64,000 nt of DNA from Sipunculus nudus (Eukaryota > Annelida > Sipuncula > Golfingiida > Sipunculidae). Within the stretch, counting starts at the first letter, position 1; each line of letters opens with the position of its first letter. The position numbers were made by a program, and so were the translations under genes. The stretch covers positions 50,597,676 through 50,661,675 of the forward strand of contig CM049311.1 of the NCBI GenBank assembly GCA_026874595.1, written 5' to 3'. The notes beneath the pieces were generated by a model. That model saw nothing but the letters and a program-made list of their open reading frames with translations, did not search any database and was not told the origin of the DNA. Below are positions 12,001 to 23,626 of this stretch, in pieces.

Positions 12001-12817
12001 CAGCCTGGGGAGCATAGAGATGTGCACTGAATGGCCTACAGTCATCAAAGTGGACTGCTTGACAATGTAAGGGAATACAACAAGAGCCTCCAAAAAATTC
12101 AATAACTAGCCTAATTTTGCAGCTTTTATTTTCAAATTTCATATTTTAACAGATTAAATCCTTATGTATACATGGTGTGAAAATTAAATCCACAGTACTT
12201 ACAGGAAAAAAACATGCCATGGCCAAAGTTGGGCAAAATTTAAGGTACCAATTTTATATTTTTGCCAATATTTAAAAAAATTTAACAAATTTTGATCTAA
12301 TTTTTGGTATGCAATTAAATTTTGATTAATTAAAGTTGTATTACTGGAAAAAAGTCCCTACCTTTAACACTTTTGGTCTTAAGTGACCAAATATCTTCCT
12401 GGTTTTTTACAAAGTCCATTATGTTTGGGCCCATAACTTTTTTAAATTATATAATACTGACTTAATATCTGGCATGTACATAGGAACTATATAGAGGAAT
12501 ATTTATGGTAAATATGAAGAAAACCGGATGAGTGGTTTTGATATTAGGCAGTCCTGAAGTGTGAAAATAGATTTCTAATAAAAAATTGAGGTTTTTCCTT
12601 AATATCTCAAAGGAACGAAGTCCTATTGACCCAATTTTTGGCATGGTAGGAGATTATGGGGACATCTAACTGTATGCGGAAATTCAGATTCGTAGGTCCA
12701 ACGCTGTCTAAAAGTGCCAGTCTTACAGATGGACATCCAGACGGATGGACGGACGGACGGACGACGGACAATGGACCATGACTATAGCTCAGATGACTGA
12801 TAGTCAGCTGAGCTAAA
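11995..12817 (+). repeat. Family A repeat, complete right end
   Basis: Matches 160-415 at its left and 1340-2066 through the rest. It ends with (ACGG)n at 12742-12770, then TAGCTCAG...CTGAGCTA at about 12785-12815 and A residues. This is the longest contiguous copy here, about 0.82 kb. Confidence 0.75.
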
Positions 12818-13660
12818 AACAGGTTGATGTAGATGGGGCCACAAAAACTTCAATTTCAAATATGAGTCACGTGACCAACATTTGCACAAATTTGGGGATG
12901 CTAGCTCCTGTGGATTCTGAGATTGTTATGTCAGTATGCTTAATTGGCCAAATGCCTAAGTTCAAATTTCTGTAACTCCACCAAAAAATTCCTCAAACCA
13001 AAACCATTTAAACAAACTTGAGAGAGCTTATCTCTTGGATGATTTCTGAGAATTATTGAACCCTTTGGCTGAATGATTTCATGGAAGAAGATTTTTTAAA
13101 GTTTTGTTAGCTTTTTTTTAAATTTTTCTCTGTGAAATGTAAATAAATGCAGATGGCCCAAAAAAACACTCATTCCCACAATATTTGATATGTGACCAAT
13201 TTTTGCATAAATTTTGGGGATGCTAGCACCTGCTATTCCTAAGTTATTATGGGTTAATGTACTAATGACCTTCCTACAGGAAAAGGTTGATGCAGGTGGC
13301 TTCACCAAAACCTCAAATTTATAAAGGAGTCATGTGACCAACATTTGTATAAAATTTGGTGAAGATAGCTCCCGCTGTTTCTGATATTGTAATTTTGAGA
13401 AAGATTGTTTCAGAGATAATTCCTGTGAAATATTGAACAATTTGGCTTGACACTTTTTCCCTTTAAAATCTAAGTAAATGCAGATAGCAAAAAAATAACC
13501 AAAATCCAAAAGTTTTTTTTAGATGACTAATTTTTTGCATAAAATTTGGTGATAATAGCTCCTGCTGATTTTGAGATAGTATGGGTTAACAAACAAACCA
13601 ACGACCATGGACCAGGGATGATGCCACTCAATGTCATAAGCTCACAGGTTCGCTAAAAAA
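12818..13660 (+). repeat. Family D: four degenerate tandem units of ~180-240 bp
   Basis: Units share gtgaccaacatttg, a taaaatttggtgatgatagct-like phrase, then tcctgctgattctgagat. They start near 12830, 13140, 13275 and 13480. The last unit ends with atgtcataagctcacaggtt then cgctaaaaa, again a gctaaaa terminus as in families A and B. Unclassified. Confidence 0.6.
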
Positions 13661-14235
13661 TCTGGATATAGAAAACTGGGGCTTACGACTTGCTACCTGC
13701 ATGACTTGGCAGTATATAACGTACATAGACTGGAGGGCATAATTATGAGAACACACAAAGGGGTCCTGAAGCCAGCTGTCTGACAACCACCTACTCAAAC
13801 AGCACAGCACTCAGTCATTAAATTAGTCATCTTAACAGGTGTAGGGATGCTGAGCTGTATTTACACGTCAAGTCAGCAGAGACACCACTGTTCACAGGTG
13901 TAAGAAGTGTTCAAAATATGAAATAACTAATGGATCAATGCACAGCAAGTAGCAGGCTGTTTGTAAGACAAATTACAGCCAGGTTAATATGTATGTTACC
14001 ACACATCAAGAAAACATCTGAGGCATATTGTTCCACACTCTACACAGACAACTTTGACACTACACAGGTCTTAACAAATCTGAACTAGAATACAGGTAGT
14101 CGACAAGTGACTACATGTATCCGCCTAAATCAGAGAGGTACAGGTGAATTGGTGATAGGATATAGAGGTAATGGGAAAACCTTGTGTGGTAGATCACATA
14201 TTACATGAAAGATATAGATTAGTTGGTTTGGTATT
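13661..14235. other. Unannotated interval
   Basis: No repeat, RNA gene or conserved frame recognised. It ends at the 5' truncation point of the LINE that follows. Confidence 0.5.
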
Positions 14236-15728
14236 GTTATGATGTAACCCCACTTTTGAAGAAGCGGGATTAGATCCAAATGACGTTAAACATTTTAGGC
14301 CAGTTTCGAACCTTCCCTTTGTTTTTAAAATCCTTGAGAAGATTGTTTTAAAGAGGTTACAATGTCATCTTTATGAAAACAGCTTAATGGATATCCATCA
14401 GTCCACATATAGAAGGCACCATAGCACAGAGAGCGTCGTACTGAGTGTCATGGATGGTCTGCTGATGGCAGCAGACGAGAGAAGCGTAGGACCTAAGTGC
14501 AGCGTTTGACACACTTGATCATTCCATTTTCCTTAAAAGACTAGAAATTACCTTTGGTAAACACGGCACTGTGCTTTCATGGTTTACTTCATACCTCGCC
14601 AATCATTCCCAAGCTGTTATTGTCGACGGTAGAAAATCGGACCCATATACTTTGTTGTACGGGGTTCCCCAGGGATCCGTGTTAAGACCTATATTGTTCA
14701 CTTTATATTCACAACCCCTTTCTCGCATAATATCTGCACGTGATTGTTCTTTTCATAAGTATGCTGATGCCACTGAACTGTCAAAAGTAGTAAACCAGGT
14801 GAGTTCAGCTCTGTCCAGTTCAGCACACAAGCTTATATTGAGGATATATACTATCATGGATGAACAGCAACAAACTTAAATTGAATACTGACAAGACTGA
14901 AATTATGCCTGTTGGATCTAAACCCCTTCTAAGGATGAACAACAATGAGTCAGTATTAGCATTGGGGGCTGCACTGTTCCTTTTCAGAATTAAGTGAAGT
15001 ATCTAGGTGTTAAGATTGATCGTAATCTTTCAATGCATGATTATATTAGTAGTATATGTCGTGCGGCCTTTCTCGAACTCCGCCCTATAGCTTCATTCAA
15101 ACGTTTCCTCTCTATTAATGCGTGCTGTCGGCTCATTTGCGCCACAGTAATAGCTCGCCTGGATTATTGTAATTCAGTTCTTGCTGGGTTACCTGCAGAG
15201 CAAGTCTCGCAGCTACAGATGGTCCAGAATAATGCGGCACGTCTCATTCTAAAGAAGCATAAGACTGATCACGTCACCCTGCTGCTCAAACAGCTCCATT
15301 GGCTTCCCGTCACGTACATAATACAATACAAAATTGCTGTTTTTGACTGAAAAAAATAATAACATATCGGCCTTTGCGTACGCTGCGCTTGGCTGGCGGA
15401 AATCTTATTAAAGTACCAAAGTGTAATATGAAAATCGGTGAACGTTCCTTCCGTTTCATAGCCTCAAAAGTTTGGAATTCACTTCCCATTACACTTAGAA
15501 AATTTCCAACTCTTGTATCATTTAAAATAATTTAAAAACGTATCTCTTTAGCAAGCTTTTGGTAATTAATATGCATTATTATTATTTTTTTTCTGGGTCA
15601 GGCACAGGGAGTAGATTTCCATGAAATTGTATTTGGGTATATGTGTGTGTGTGAATTGCGCTGTGAGTCCGACCATTGGAGAATTTTGGCGCTATATATA
15701 TACTATATATTGTTATTATTATTATTAT
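14236..15728 (+). pseudogene. 5'-truncated CR1/L2-like LINE (reverse transcriptase and 3' end)
   Basis: Reverse transcriptase fragments follow family order: TPLLKK (14251), FRPVSNLPFVFKILEKIV (14298), LSAAFDTLDH (14494, motif A), GVPQGSV (14660, motif B), YADATEL (14759; the second catalytic Asp of YADD is Ala), LGVKIDRNLS (14998), RLDYCNSVLAGLP (15155), LLKQLHWLPV (15282), ASKVWNSLPI (15462). A frameshift lies near 14490 and others near 14880-14990 and 15350, so it cannot be active. The 3' end has the gcgctatata phrase at about 15690 and an (ATT)n tail at 15713-15728, as in CR1/L2-type elements. Clade assignment is from motif memory, not a search. Confidence 0.85.
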
Positions 15729-16420
15729 GTAAAGGCTGAATTACCTGGAGGGTATGCATGATTTTATCCCAAGGCAGACAGACAGATAGACACTGTGCCA
15801 AAATCTTTTGCAGGTGGCACCACCAGTTTTTGTATGATGAAGAGCCACATTTGATCTATAAACATGTAAAATTTCAGCCCAATCGGTCAAACAAGTCCTG
15901 AGATATCAGCATGGATGTCTGCACTGCAAACGCATGGGTAGGTGGCGCCACCTGTCATATCAACCTAAAATCTATCCAAGATGTATAAACATGCAAAATT
16001 TCAGGAGAATAAAGTCCAACCACTGCAGAGATATGCATGATTTTATCCAAAGGCAGTTAAACAGATGGCCGCTGTGCAAAATCAGTTGCAGGTGGTGCCA
16101 CCAGTTTTGGGTATGTTAAACTTAAAGGGCTATGTAAGACCTACACATATGTAAAATTTCAGGCTGATCCGTCACACCAGTCCTGAGATAAAAGCATGAA
16201 TGTCTGGAGCGTAAACGGGGAGATAGGTGGCACCACCTGTCACAAAAATCGAAAACCTATCCAAGATGTATAAACATGCAAAATTTCAGCCCAATCGGTC
16301 AAACGAGTCCAGAGTTATCAGGGTTTATGTGTGAACACAGACACACAGATGGATGCAGAGCGCAGAGGAAAGGTCAGAGGTCAAAACTAAATCAGGACGC
16401 AGCAGTTCACATGTGACCAG
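15729..16420 (+). repeat. Family E: ~280-bp tandem duplication with GGTGGCRCCACC palindromes
   Basis: aggtggcgccacctgtca (15940) recurs as aggtggcaccacctgtca (16224), and caggtggcaccaccagtttt (15810) recurs as caggtggtgccaccagtttt (16089), an offset of about 280 bp. The phrase tgtataaacatgcaaaattt occurs in each unit. Near-palindromic GGTGGC(G/A)CCACC marks sub-unit boundaries. Unclassified; no protein. Confidence 0.65.
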
Positions 16421-17084
16421 AACATAATCCTGGGTTTCGTCAAATTCTGCCCACCAGTTACGGAGGAGTTCTCAGGACACCGTTGCGGAGGCAGTGGTGG
16501 CGGGCTGAAATCATAGTATCCGCATAAACTCTGTTTTGGCAAATACAATCATCCTTAAGTTTAAAAGCATGACAATTCTGACTATTGGTGGGCCGATCAT
16601 CAAGTTTTTTCGAAAGTCAGTCAGTTTGCAGCCACTTTCAAGCGCTCGATTACCAAAGGCAACTATCGATTACATCATACTCGTGATTGTTTTTTTCCCA
16701 GAATGTCTTAATGTTATAAGCAAAAATTATTCTTATATTTTTTTAACATTCTGCGCTTCATATAATGAGTCTGTGTTCCCAAATAACCTACGTATCTAAC
16801 TGAGTATGACACGGTAGATGAGAAAATGGAGGACAAATTAAACCTCTGTGAACTGGCAGGGAGCTGCAGAATTAGCGGAGAGTTTTCTAACGAGATGTTC
16901 ATTGCAAAATATGGGCGATATGGCGTTAAAATGCTTGTGGTGAAGTTAAAATGATACGCGGGAGTATTCATGGGGGCCAGCAAGTAGATGTCCTGGACTG
17001 TGGTTTAATTCTTGATAATTATAATTCATTAAAATGAAACTTTGAATAGCATAACTTAATAATAATAGTAAAATATAAACAAGT

Positions 17085-17125
17085 GACCCATGGGTCATGA
17101 CGCTCAGCTGCCAAGCATGACCTGC
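17085..17125 (+). repeat. Short repeat with GACCCATGGGTC palindrome, copy 2
   Basis: Palindrome at 17085-17096, followed by atgacgctcagctg, matching 9731-9760. Confidence 0.6.
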
Positions 17126-17129
17126 GACA

Positions 17130-17819
17130 TCATGGGCTGCAATTCACAACTTCTAGTAAAATTGTTGCAGAACCTATATGCCAATATTGTTTAAACTTTC
17201 TACATTGCCATAAATTCTTATCATATATGTCTGGTTAAAACATAGTGAATGATGGTCTGAGGCAAAATGTATGGTTGTTGAGCTATCAGGAACTAATCCT
17301 GCTCGATACCTGTCAGTCTCAAAAGGAATACCACACAGGCCACATATAAGATCAAAATATAGCAAAAGATCAAGGAAATCCATGCAAGAATTATTGTGAA
17401 ACGGGTGCTTCCATATTAATTTTTATTCAATACAAGCCAACTGTACTGAGCTTTCATAAATGATGGTCATATCTATTAAGAAATCTTTGACCCAATGCAA
17501 GATTACATTAATATACATCCCACTGCATTCACTTTAATAGTTCTTGAGATAATATGTTCTAAAGGAATTTAAAGATGGCATCCTGGTGGCCATATTGGAT
17601 TTCTGACAGGTCGGAAATTGAACAACAAACATCCTCTAAAAGGGACCAAACATCATAAAAAAATCACAGAAACTGTCCTGGCAAAAGGATTTCTAAAATG
17701 GCTACCTGGCAGACATAATGGTTTTCTGACAAGTCACACATCCTCCAATAAGACACTAAACTTGTAGCAATTGCAGAGAAGCGATATCAGTGCTGAAAGG
17801 TTTGGAATGAAAGGTCTAG
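17130..17819. other. Unannotated interval
   Basis: A loose duplication of ~100 bp is visible around 17570-17760 (gatttctgacaggtc and gttttctgacaagtc). No gene or RNA recognised. Confidence 0.45.
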
Positions 17820-18350
17820 CTTGAAATGTGTCCACAACCTTTTCAAAGAAGTGGATCCTGTGACCCTGACCTTTGACCTTGTGACCTCAACATCTATAGG
17901 ATTCTTCTCCCACTTAGTAGGTGAGCTACATGTGAAAGATCAAAGAACTGGGATGAAAGGTTTGGTTTAAAATGCATCCTGAGGCTTTTCAAAGAAGTTG
18001 GTTCTGTGACCTTGACCTTTGACCTTGTGACCTCAAAATAATTATGGTTCTTCCCCTGTTGGTAGGTGAGCTGTATGTGAAAGATGGAAGGTTTGGGATG
18101 AAAATTTTGGCTAAAAGAATTATTTCTGGGGGGTGCAAACACACCCCGAGAATATAGGTCGCAGTGACCTAATTTCGGGTTTGCAAGGAGATCTTTTTAG
18201 AACCTCTAAGACTGCATAGAGTTCATGGCCCTAGCCCTTATGGTTAAGATTTGTGCCCTGCTAACGGCCGGACGGCTGGCCGGACGGAAGGACGCCGGAC
18301 AAAGACCCATTGCTATAGCCCAGCATGACTGAAAGTCAGCTGAGCTAAAA
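17820..18350 (+). repeat. Family C (two units) joined to family B end
   Basis: Two family C units contain gacctttgaccttgtgacct (17870 and 18016), each with the perfect TGACCT direct repeat (17867-17879, 18013-18025). They join a family B unit at about 18120, which ends in a GGCCGGACGGCTGGCCGGAC tract (18264) and the degenerate hairpin agcccagcatgactg...cagctgagcta (about 18318-18346). The direct fusion of C to B is also seen in 3535-4430. Confidence 0.65.
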
Positions 18351-18636
18351 AGGCAAAGACTTCTTTTCATAAGGTAGAATTATTAAGACATACGGGCTGG
18401 GTTAAGAGAGTACAGTTTCATAGATAACTGTATCTTTCTTTTTATTTGTCTGAACCGATTAATAATCAATTATCGATCGGTTTGCCAACACCGATGATCG
18501 ATTATGAAAAAGAAACCGACTCCCATCACTAATACTGACCTTCTGAAACACTGTCTGAATATTTTGATTTTATAACAAGTTTCAGGCCCAACATTTTATA
18601 AACATAACAGTTTCATGATAAAATGTCAGATGCTCA

Positions 18637-19726
18637 CAGGGTTGGGTTTTATCCAGATAAAACTTGTTTAATCCGGGACAATGGATAAACTGGGTTTTAT
18701 CTGGTTTAATCCTGTTTTATCCTGATTATACAGGATTAAAGTGGATCAAAATAAGAATCAACTAAAATTTAATTAAATTAATATTTATCAGGAAAAATAA
18801 GTTCAGAAGGTTTATTAATATATTAACAATATATAAAATTTAAGCTTGATTTCAAGTTCCTCCAGGTTCATGTTTCACTGTTGTCAGCAGCCACTGTAGC
18901 TTATGCTATGTTACCCTGGTGGTCAATTTTCCATTAGGATGTAGCATCTTTATAGCATCTTCCTAAGCCACCAGAACTTTACATATAGTCAAAGGCAGGC
19001 TACAGGGTGATATTTGCAGCCTACCGTCAACAATTTATGGGGAAACTAGTCCAGTGGAGGAGGATGCCAGAGTGACTTTGATCCAGTGGAAGTGTCTCCG
19101 CTCAGGCTGTCATGACTAACCTAAATTCAGAGAAACAAACTGGGGCAAGATAGCTTTTTAAGCATTTTATTGTTGGCATGTCAGAGGGAACCCTCATAAA
19201 ATTATGGACAGCTGATTTCATGCGATAAATGACCTCATTATGTACATCTCTCTCAGATGTAAGAATGGATGTAAATATGTGAATATATGACAGTACATTA
19301 TATGGTACCAAAGATTGTGGAGTTTAACAAAACATGCTAAACTGCAGTTGTTTAGCTTTTTTATAGTGTTATGTACAAAATATGTGCAAAATCTTTAAAA
19401 AAGTCACTCTTAAGAAGAGAAATAATTTAAAGACTTCTAATTATTATTAAGATCATGGCATCACTTTCAGTAGAGATCTGTGACAAGAAATGTTTGTTTT
19501 ATGTATAACTACACAGTAAGTCAGTAACATAAAAATACAGTCAACTAGAAATATGTTTCTTATTAGAACTTTAATATTTTACACTGGAAAGCTAAATTTA
19601 ATATGAAATGTCTACTTCACAGACAGTATTCACCAAAACTTTGGATAAAACTGGATAAAACAGGTTTTATCTGATCAAGATTAATCAAGTGGATTAAACC
19701 GGCTGCAGATTAAACTGCCAACCCTG
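18637..19726. mobile_element. hAT-like non-autonomous element (1.09 kb)
   Basis: Ends CAGGGTTGGG...(left) and CAGGGTTGGCAG (reverse complement of right) share the first nine bases. Both subterminal regions are packed with ggataaaac, ggtttaatcc and ggattaaa words in both orientations, typical of repeated transposase-binding sites. The flanking octamers gatgctca and gatgtacg match at only 5 of 8, so the insertion is old or the ends are slightly misplaced. No transposase frame. Confidence 0.65.
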
Positions 19727-20595
19727 GATGTACGTGTATACAAACATAATATGGTACTCAACTGTCTTAGGACTAACATTTGTCAGTCTCACAAATGAAC
19801 TGCTTAAAAATAATTACAGATAATAGCTGGTACAACTGCTCTTGTACAACAGATAAAACTATTAAAGCAGATAAAGCAGATTGCAAATTTAAAGACAATC
19901 CTTGCATTCTTTTTTAGGAATTTAAGAACTCTCTTAAGGACAATTAATAATTAAAATCAAGTGCTGTGTTTCTAATTTTGTTCTAGTCTGATTTTATACA
20001 ATCAATCTATGACACCTGCTTTGCAACTAAACGTACTGTGTGTGTCTCGCTCTCTTACTCTGGCATATTTTGAATATACTGTACTGTTTTTCTTTGTGAA
20101 TAGCTAATAATAACTGCTGAAATATGTTTGCTACGGAGCCATCTTTTACACTGATCATATATGTGATATTTAAAGATGGTTTTCCATCAAATTCATATGC
20201 AAACAGTCTGATTTTGATAAGTATGTGCAGTTTGTACCAGTACTCTAAGCTGATAGGTGACTACTGAATCCAATCATGAATGGTCTAAACAGGTTGTAGT
20301 GTTATAGTTAACTCCATACTTTTCAAGTCTGCCTAATCAAGTCAAAGTTTTTTGGAACATGTTTTTATTTAAAGCACCCTAAATTTCAAATTCAAGATCA
20401 TTGTGTAAACGTAAGTAAGTTAACACAAGATTTTTATTTTGATATTTTAATAGTGAATAACAGTTAACTTCCTATGTAGAGACTGAGTTTGATCCATAGC
20501 ATTAACTTGTTTTTGTAACACCCTGTCATTAGTTTGGGCATGTATGGCTTTATGGTGGATTTTCTAAATTGAATTTCAGGCCTTATGTGACAAAG
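19727..20595. other. Unannotated interval
   Basis: No gene, RNA or structured repeat recognised. Confidence 0.5.
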
Positions 20596-20599
20596 TTTT

Positions 20600-20720
20600 T
20601 TTCTGCTGGACTCAAGACGGACTTGGCATAATTTCTTGAGTCCTGACCTCCGACTCTGAGTACAAGTCTGAGTCCATGACCCTCAAGTCCAAGTCCCTAA
20701 AAAGGTGTTTTGGAGTCCTA
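20600..20720 (+). repeat. Short AGTCC/GACTT word cluster
   Basis: About eight interleaved copies of gagtcc, aagtcc and gactc occur in 120 bp. Such clusters are often the subterminal part of DNA transposons, but no matching second end was found. Confidence 0.4.
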
Positions 20721-20733
20721 TTTCACTGACCGG

Positions 20734-20764
20734 TTAGGGTTAGGGTAAGGGTTAGGGTAACCCT
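20734..20764 (+). repeat. Interstitial telomere-like (TTAGGG)n tract
   Basis: Contains ttagggttagggtaagggttagggtaaccct, about four TTAGGG-type units with one variant and an inverted ending. It is flanked by near-identical 19-bp direct repeats: cctatttcactgaccggtt (20717-20735) and cctatatcactgacaggtt (20762-20780), 17 of 19 identical. Confidence 0.85.
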
Positions 20765-20789
20765 ATATCACTGACAGGTTGTACTAGAG

Positions 20790-21305
20790 AAGACTATGAA
20801 AAAAGGTCAAGGTGATATGATAGAGGTCAAGGTTGCCACTTTTCAAACTCCTCTGAGAACTTGATGGAAACAAATTGTGTGTCAAATTTGTGGGACTCTT
20901 ATGCAATACTTCCAAGGTTTTTGCATCACAAATAATGCTAAAGATGAAGTATAATATGGCTAATTTGATCTTGAAGATAAAAGCAAAGTTTTCAAAGTAT
21001 TCTGAGAAATTGAGTGAAAGATTTTGTCTATCAAATTTAAGGACAAAATATGCAATATTTCAAAAGTTATCAGGTTAAAAATATTTACATTTTGGCTGAT
21101 TTGTAAATCAAGGTCATTAGATTTTACCTTGTCAAAGAGCATTGTGTATCTAATATGTGTATCATATTTGAATGATTTTTTTTAGGATGGACCTCCATGG
21201 ATGGTTTAGGTAGACGTTTCTAGTCTCACTTTGATTTGTGCAGTGTTAATAGATGGATATTTATAACTCAGATGACTTACCCTTACAGTCAGCTGGGGTA
21301 AAAAT
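20790..21305 (+). repeat. Unclassified repeat with two ~110-bp sub-units and A/B-type hairpin end
   Basis: Two units share ttttcaaa..ctctgagaa..tga and gtcaaattt...atgcaatatt phrases (from about 20838 and 20988). The right end carries aactcagatgacttaccctt and acagtcagctggggtaaaa, a degenerate form of the hairpin that ends families A and B. Confidence 0.55.
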
Positions 21306-21362
21306 TGCAAACAAAAAGCAAGTGCTAAATATTATTGGAGGTAACCAACTCATTCTTATTTA

Positions 21363-21680
21363 AATGCTAGCTTAACTAAGTATATACACATCTGCAGAAT
21401 TCCATTCCTATTTTCAAATATGTGACAGGGCAATATCACATGCTTCCTCTCATTTTATTTCCTGGTGTTAACCAGGCCTTTGACTACTGCACATGTCAGC
21501 CCTGGGTGTGTAATCATCCCCTTTGCTGGGGCATACCACCAAGGAACCCCCAAAAGCACATTCAGAGGCTTAACCTGGGTGGGGGCCAACTGTTAAAAAA
21601 TCTTCCCGCCTTGGCTTGGATTTGAACTCACATTCTCCCAGCTTTTAGTCATGTGTGCTACCCTTTAGCCACAGAAACTT
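21363..21680 (-). repeat. tRNA-derived SINE, family S1, copy 1
   Basis: On the minus strand an A-box-like TGGCTAAAGGGTAGCACAC lies at about 21671-21653, followed by a B-box-like GAGTTCAAATCC at 21629-21618. The body continues leftward to aatgctagctt near 21363. The same arrangement and body occur at 23685-24050. The tRNA-like head is not an intact tRNA. Source tRNA not identified. Confidence 0.65.
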
Positions 21681-22014
21681 GTACATATATTTGGTTTCAT
21701 AAAGATTGGAATATAAAATTGATCACATGTACAATGCATGTGAACAACACATACAAAGGAATGGAATGAGCCCAGTAAAAACTAAGCATAGCATTTTTTT
21801 GTGGATTTTTAATTTTGACTTCACAGCTTTTACCAGGAAGAAAAAAGGCTGGACAGTCTGGGATGCACAGGGCAAAAGTTTAGAGAGTCCAGCGATTTCA
21901 TAGCATCCAAAGGGAACTGTTAATGTCAGTGTGTCACATTCTGAAGGGTTATGAAAAAATTACTTTACCACAAATGACTGGGTTTTTTTTTAAAGTAAAC
22001 AATGGTCAGTGACT

Positions 22015-22022
22015 GCTATAAG
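22015..22022 (+). repeat. Target-site duplication, left (GCTATAAG)
   Basis: Eight bases identical to 23627-23634. Confidence 0.9.
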
Positions 22023-23626
22023 CAGGGTTGGCAAGTTTTAGGCAGGAAGGTTTTAACCATAGGTTTTTACCTGGTTAAAATTGCCTCGCCTAAAACAGGT
22101 TTTGGGCAGGTTTTAGGCACCAAAAGTGCCTAAAACCCATATTTGTTTAAATTTTTACATAAAGATCTATAAAACTACCAAACTGGCTGGGGTGATGCAG
22201 TCACAAAGCTTTGCTGGGCTTCTGGAAGGTTTCAGGTATTACAAGTAATGCATGATTTCCTGTTGGCTGGCATCATGCAGTCTTCAAAGAGCCTGTATAG
22301 GTTTCTTGAGCATGAGACCATGTTTGTGTGGCACATAGTTTCATTGGCCAATGTAATGTCATTATCAGGACCCCTTGGGTTTCCTAATGAGTGCTCTGCT
22401 ACCTGGAATGATGTAATAGAGCCTTCAGTTTGCCTCCTGTTACTTAGTGTAAGGCAGGGTATCAGGGAAGGGGGGGGGGGAATGGGGGGGGGGGCAGGTT
22501 AGACTGGTTAATTACTATTTATCAGGGTGATGGGGTAATAAGACCCAATGGTCATAAGTCCTACTACTGTGTACTAGTAGATGTTCATGTTAACTTTAAT
22601 ACATGACTAGGATGATGCAATCAAAGTCCTTGCCCTGAAAATTGTTCATGAGTCAAACTTTTTACTGAGTGATGCAGTCAGGGCCCCTGACCATGACATG
22701 TGGGTTTCTCAGGCCTTGCATGGCCAAAAAGTGATTATGAATATTCTATTGTTGGCAACATATTCACTGCAATATATTTTTGCATTATTTTCAGTTTTAT
22801 ACTAATTAAAGTGTTTCATGAGGGTTCATTTTCACAATCTAATCATACAGTTAACATAGCATTTCCATCCTTATATAGACAATAAGTATGTGCACAAAAT
22901 CTAAAAATTTGACAATGGATGACCTAGCTAAGGAAATAAACAACTCGTGGAAATCTTGTTAATTATCAGATAATGTAAAAGATAATATCATATTTTAGTT
23001 TATGGCTAGCATAAAAGATCTCTTATTATTTTTAAAATCAATCTTTTGCTTTTTGCCATTTGAAGCTACAGGCATTCAAACATACATGTTATGTCAGTGA
23101 GACTACAGTATAAAGGACTTTTCATCAGTGTAAATGGAACAACTTTTTCAATTGGGGAAAAACTTTCGCATATATCACAAAATTTAATCCCTTGTGATCA
23201 AAAAGCCAATCAAAGAATCTGGTTATAAGCTTACCGTATTAGCATTCATTTATAAATTGGCAGTAATGGAGGTGGGAGACCTCAGAATATGATTTTGGGA
23301 TTCAAGCCAAAACTGTCATTTGGAAAACCTGAAGTAGTGTTATATTCATTTGTTGCTTTTGTTTGTATCATGGTTTATTTCTTGAGTTTGAATAAAGTGT
23401 TCCTAACTTTAAATTTGTTGAGCATATTACTGTAATCCATTTAGCTGTGTAACAATAAAACATAGTTTAATGCAGTTAACTGCAAGTCATAGGTGAGGGT
23501 AAGTAAGGTTTTAGGCAGTTAAAAGGCAGTTTTAGGCAGGTTATAACCTATTTTAGGCAGTTAAAGGCAGGTTTTAGGCTTTGCCCTGCCAAAAACAGGT
23601 TTTGGGCAGCCTAAAACCCAACCCTG
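22023..23626. mobile_element. hAT-like non-autonomous element (1604 bp)
   Basis: The ends start CAGGGTTGG on both sides and continue GTTTTAGGC after a 3-base offset. They are flanked by a perfect 8-bp duplication, the hAT signature. The terminal 150 bp at each side contain many copies of ttttaggcagg and gcctaaaac in both orientations. A G-rich run lies at 22470-22492. The interior encodes no recognised protein; the longest frames (up to 84 codons) are featureless. The perfect duplication suggests a younger insertion than the elements at 16583 and 18637. Confidence 0.9.

Larger units (their letters stand above)
16583..18531. mobile_element. Probable old hAT-like element (~1.95 kb) with nested repeats
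   Basis: Left terminus TATTGGTGGG and right terminus (reverse complement) TAGTGATGGG match at 8 of 10. The flanking octamers are attctgac (16575-16582) and atactgac (18532-18539), 7 of 8 identical. Subterminal sequence at both ends is rich in CGAT motifs (cgatcatc, tatcgatta; atcgatcggt). Inside lie the palindromic repeat at 17085 and family C/B copies at 17820-18350. No transposase was recognised. The call rests on short imperfect ends and could be chance. Confidence 0.4.
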
